Shown here one piece after another: positions 63,944 to 64,000 of a DNA stretch of 64,000 nt (positions within the stretch are counted from its first letter, which is position 1; every line of letters begins with the position of its first letter). The DNA is from Alicyclobacillus acidiphilus NBRC 100859 (GTDB lineage Bacteria > Bacillota > Bacilli > Alicyclobacillales > Alicyclobacillaceae). A model generated the notes under the pieces. That model worked only from the letters and a program-made list of their open reading frames with translations, was not told the origin of the DNA and did no database searches. Location of the stretch: assembly GCF_001544355.1 (NCBI RefSeq), contig NZ_BCQI01000003.1, positions 1 to 64,000 of the forward strand, given 5' to 3'. Both the position numbers and the translations under genes were made by a program.

Positions 63944-64000
63944 GTGGAACAGCTCTACGAGACGTTTTTGCGGGTTGTGGAATGTCAATCGTTGTCCCGA
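63944..64000 (+). CDS. LysR-family transcriptional regulator, 5' end only
   Basis: GTG 63944 with GGAGG 8 nt upstream begins VEQLYETFLRVVECQSLSR, the first helix of a LysR winged-helix domain. The gene runs off the right edge. It is divergent from purA; an imperfect palindrome (ATACGGAATTCGTAT, 63916-63930) just before its ribosome site could be its own operator. Confidence 0.6.
   Translation, partial: MEQLYETFLRVVECQSLSR

Overview
The window reads as chromosome from an endospore-forming, GC-rich Gram-positive (Firmicutes). It carries a gerA-type germination operon, an SspH-like spore protein, a cggR-gapA unit with a recognisable CggR operator, niaR, an EPS tyrosine-kinase module and strong AGGAGG-type ribosome sites. 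The high GC and the gene set suggest Alicyclobacillus or a relative, but that is an inference; no rRNA or tRNA gene is visible to fix the taxonomy.

Layout. 1-3230: a 63-bp tandem repeat, a small membrane protein, then a PIG-L deacetylase and a GPH sugar symporter. 3231-3924: two copies of a four-hairpin repeat. 3925-9192: two metallopeptidases, niaR with a cyclodeaminase-like gene, and a frameshifted aminoglycoside-phosphotransferase-type gene. 9193-13942: another four-hairpin repeat, a small membrane protein, and a sugar-sensing group (solute-binding protein, tip-less MCP-like protein, divergent ROK regulator). 14017-25478: NYN protein, MFS transporter, and an exopolysaccharide region (sugar transferase, CpsB-type phosphatase, Wzz-like protein, BY-kinase) with three secreted or anchored proteins between its parts.

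26107-34440 is a uronate catabolism cluster: ThuA-like protein (divergent), glycerate kinase, SDR (probable fructuronate reductase), uronate isomerase, KDG kinase, KDPG aldolase, mannonate dehydratase and a zinc polyol-type dehydrogenase. Together these can take glucuronate via fructuronate, mannonate, KDG and KDPG to pyruvate and glyceraldehyde-3-phosphate. 34628-35189 is a decayed phosphotransferase gene. 35251-41509 is the germination operon with a small D-type subunit and an FMN glutamate-synthase-like gene downstream. 41580-52265 holds mostly single genes (MFS, inositol-phosphatase family, LLM oxidoreductase, YdcF, MsrB, PAS histidine kinase, SASP-H, 5'-3' exonuclease, DUF1641, AraC). 53135-63767 holds a heterodimeric ABC exporter, coaA, cggR-gapA, a secreted gluzincin-like protein and purA. 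A LysR regulator is cut by the right edge.

The most unusual feature is not a protein. Eight copies of a ~193-bp intergenic element are scattered through the window. Each has four hairpins with AATAAGC/GCTTATT-type stems whose starts are spaced about 51, 63 and 51 bp. Each lies next to a different short G- or C-rich tandem repeat, and each carries at least one TGTCGAA heptamer, which equals the core of the Spo0A box. A second dispersed family with a 63-bp period occurs at three sites. I do not recognise either family from named repeats.
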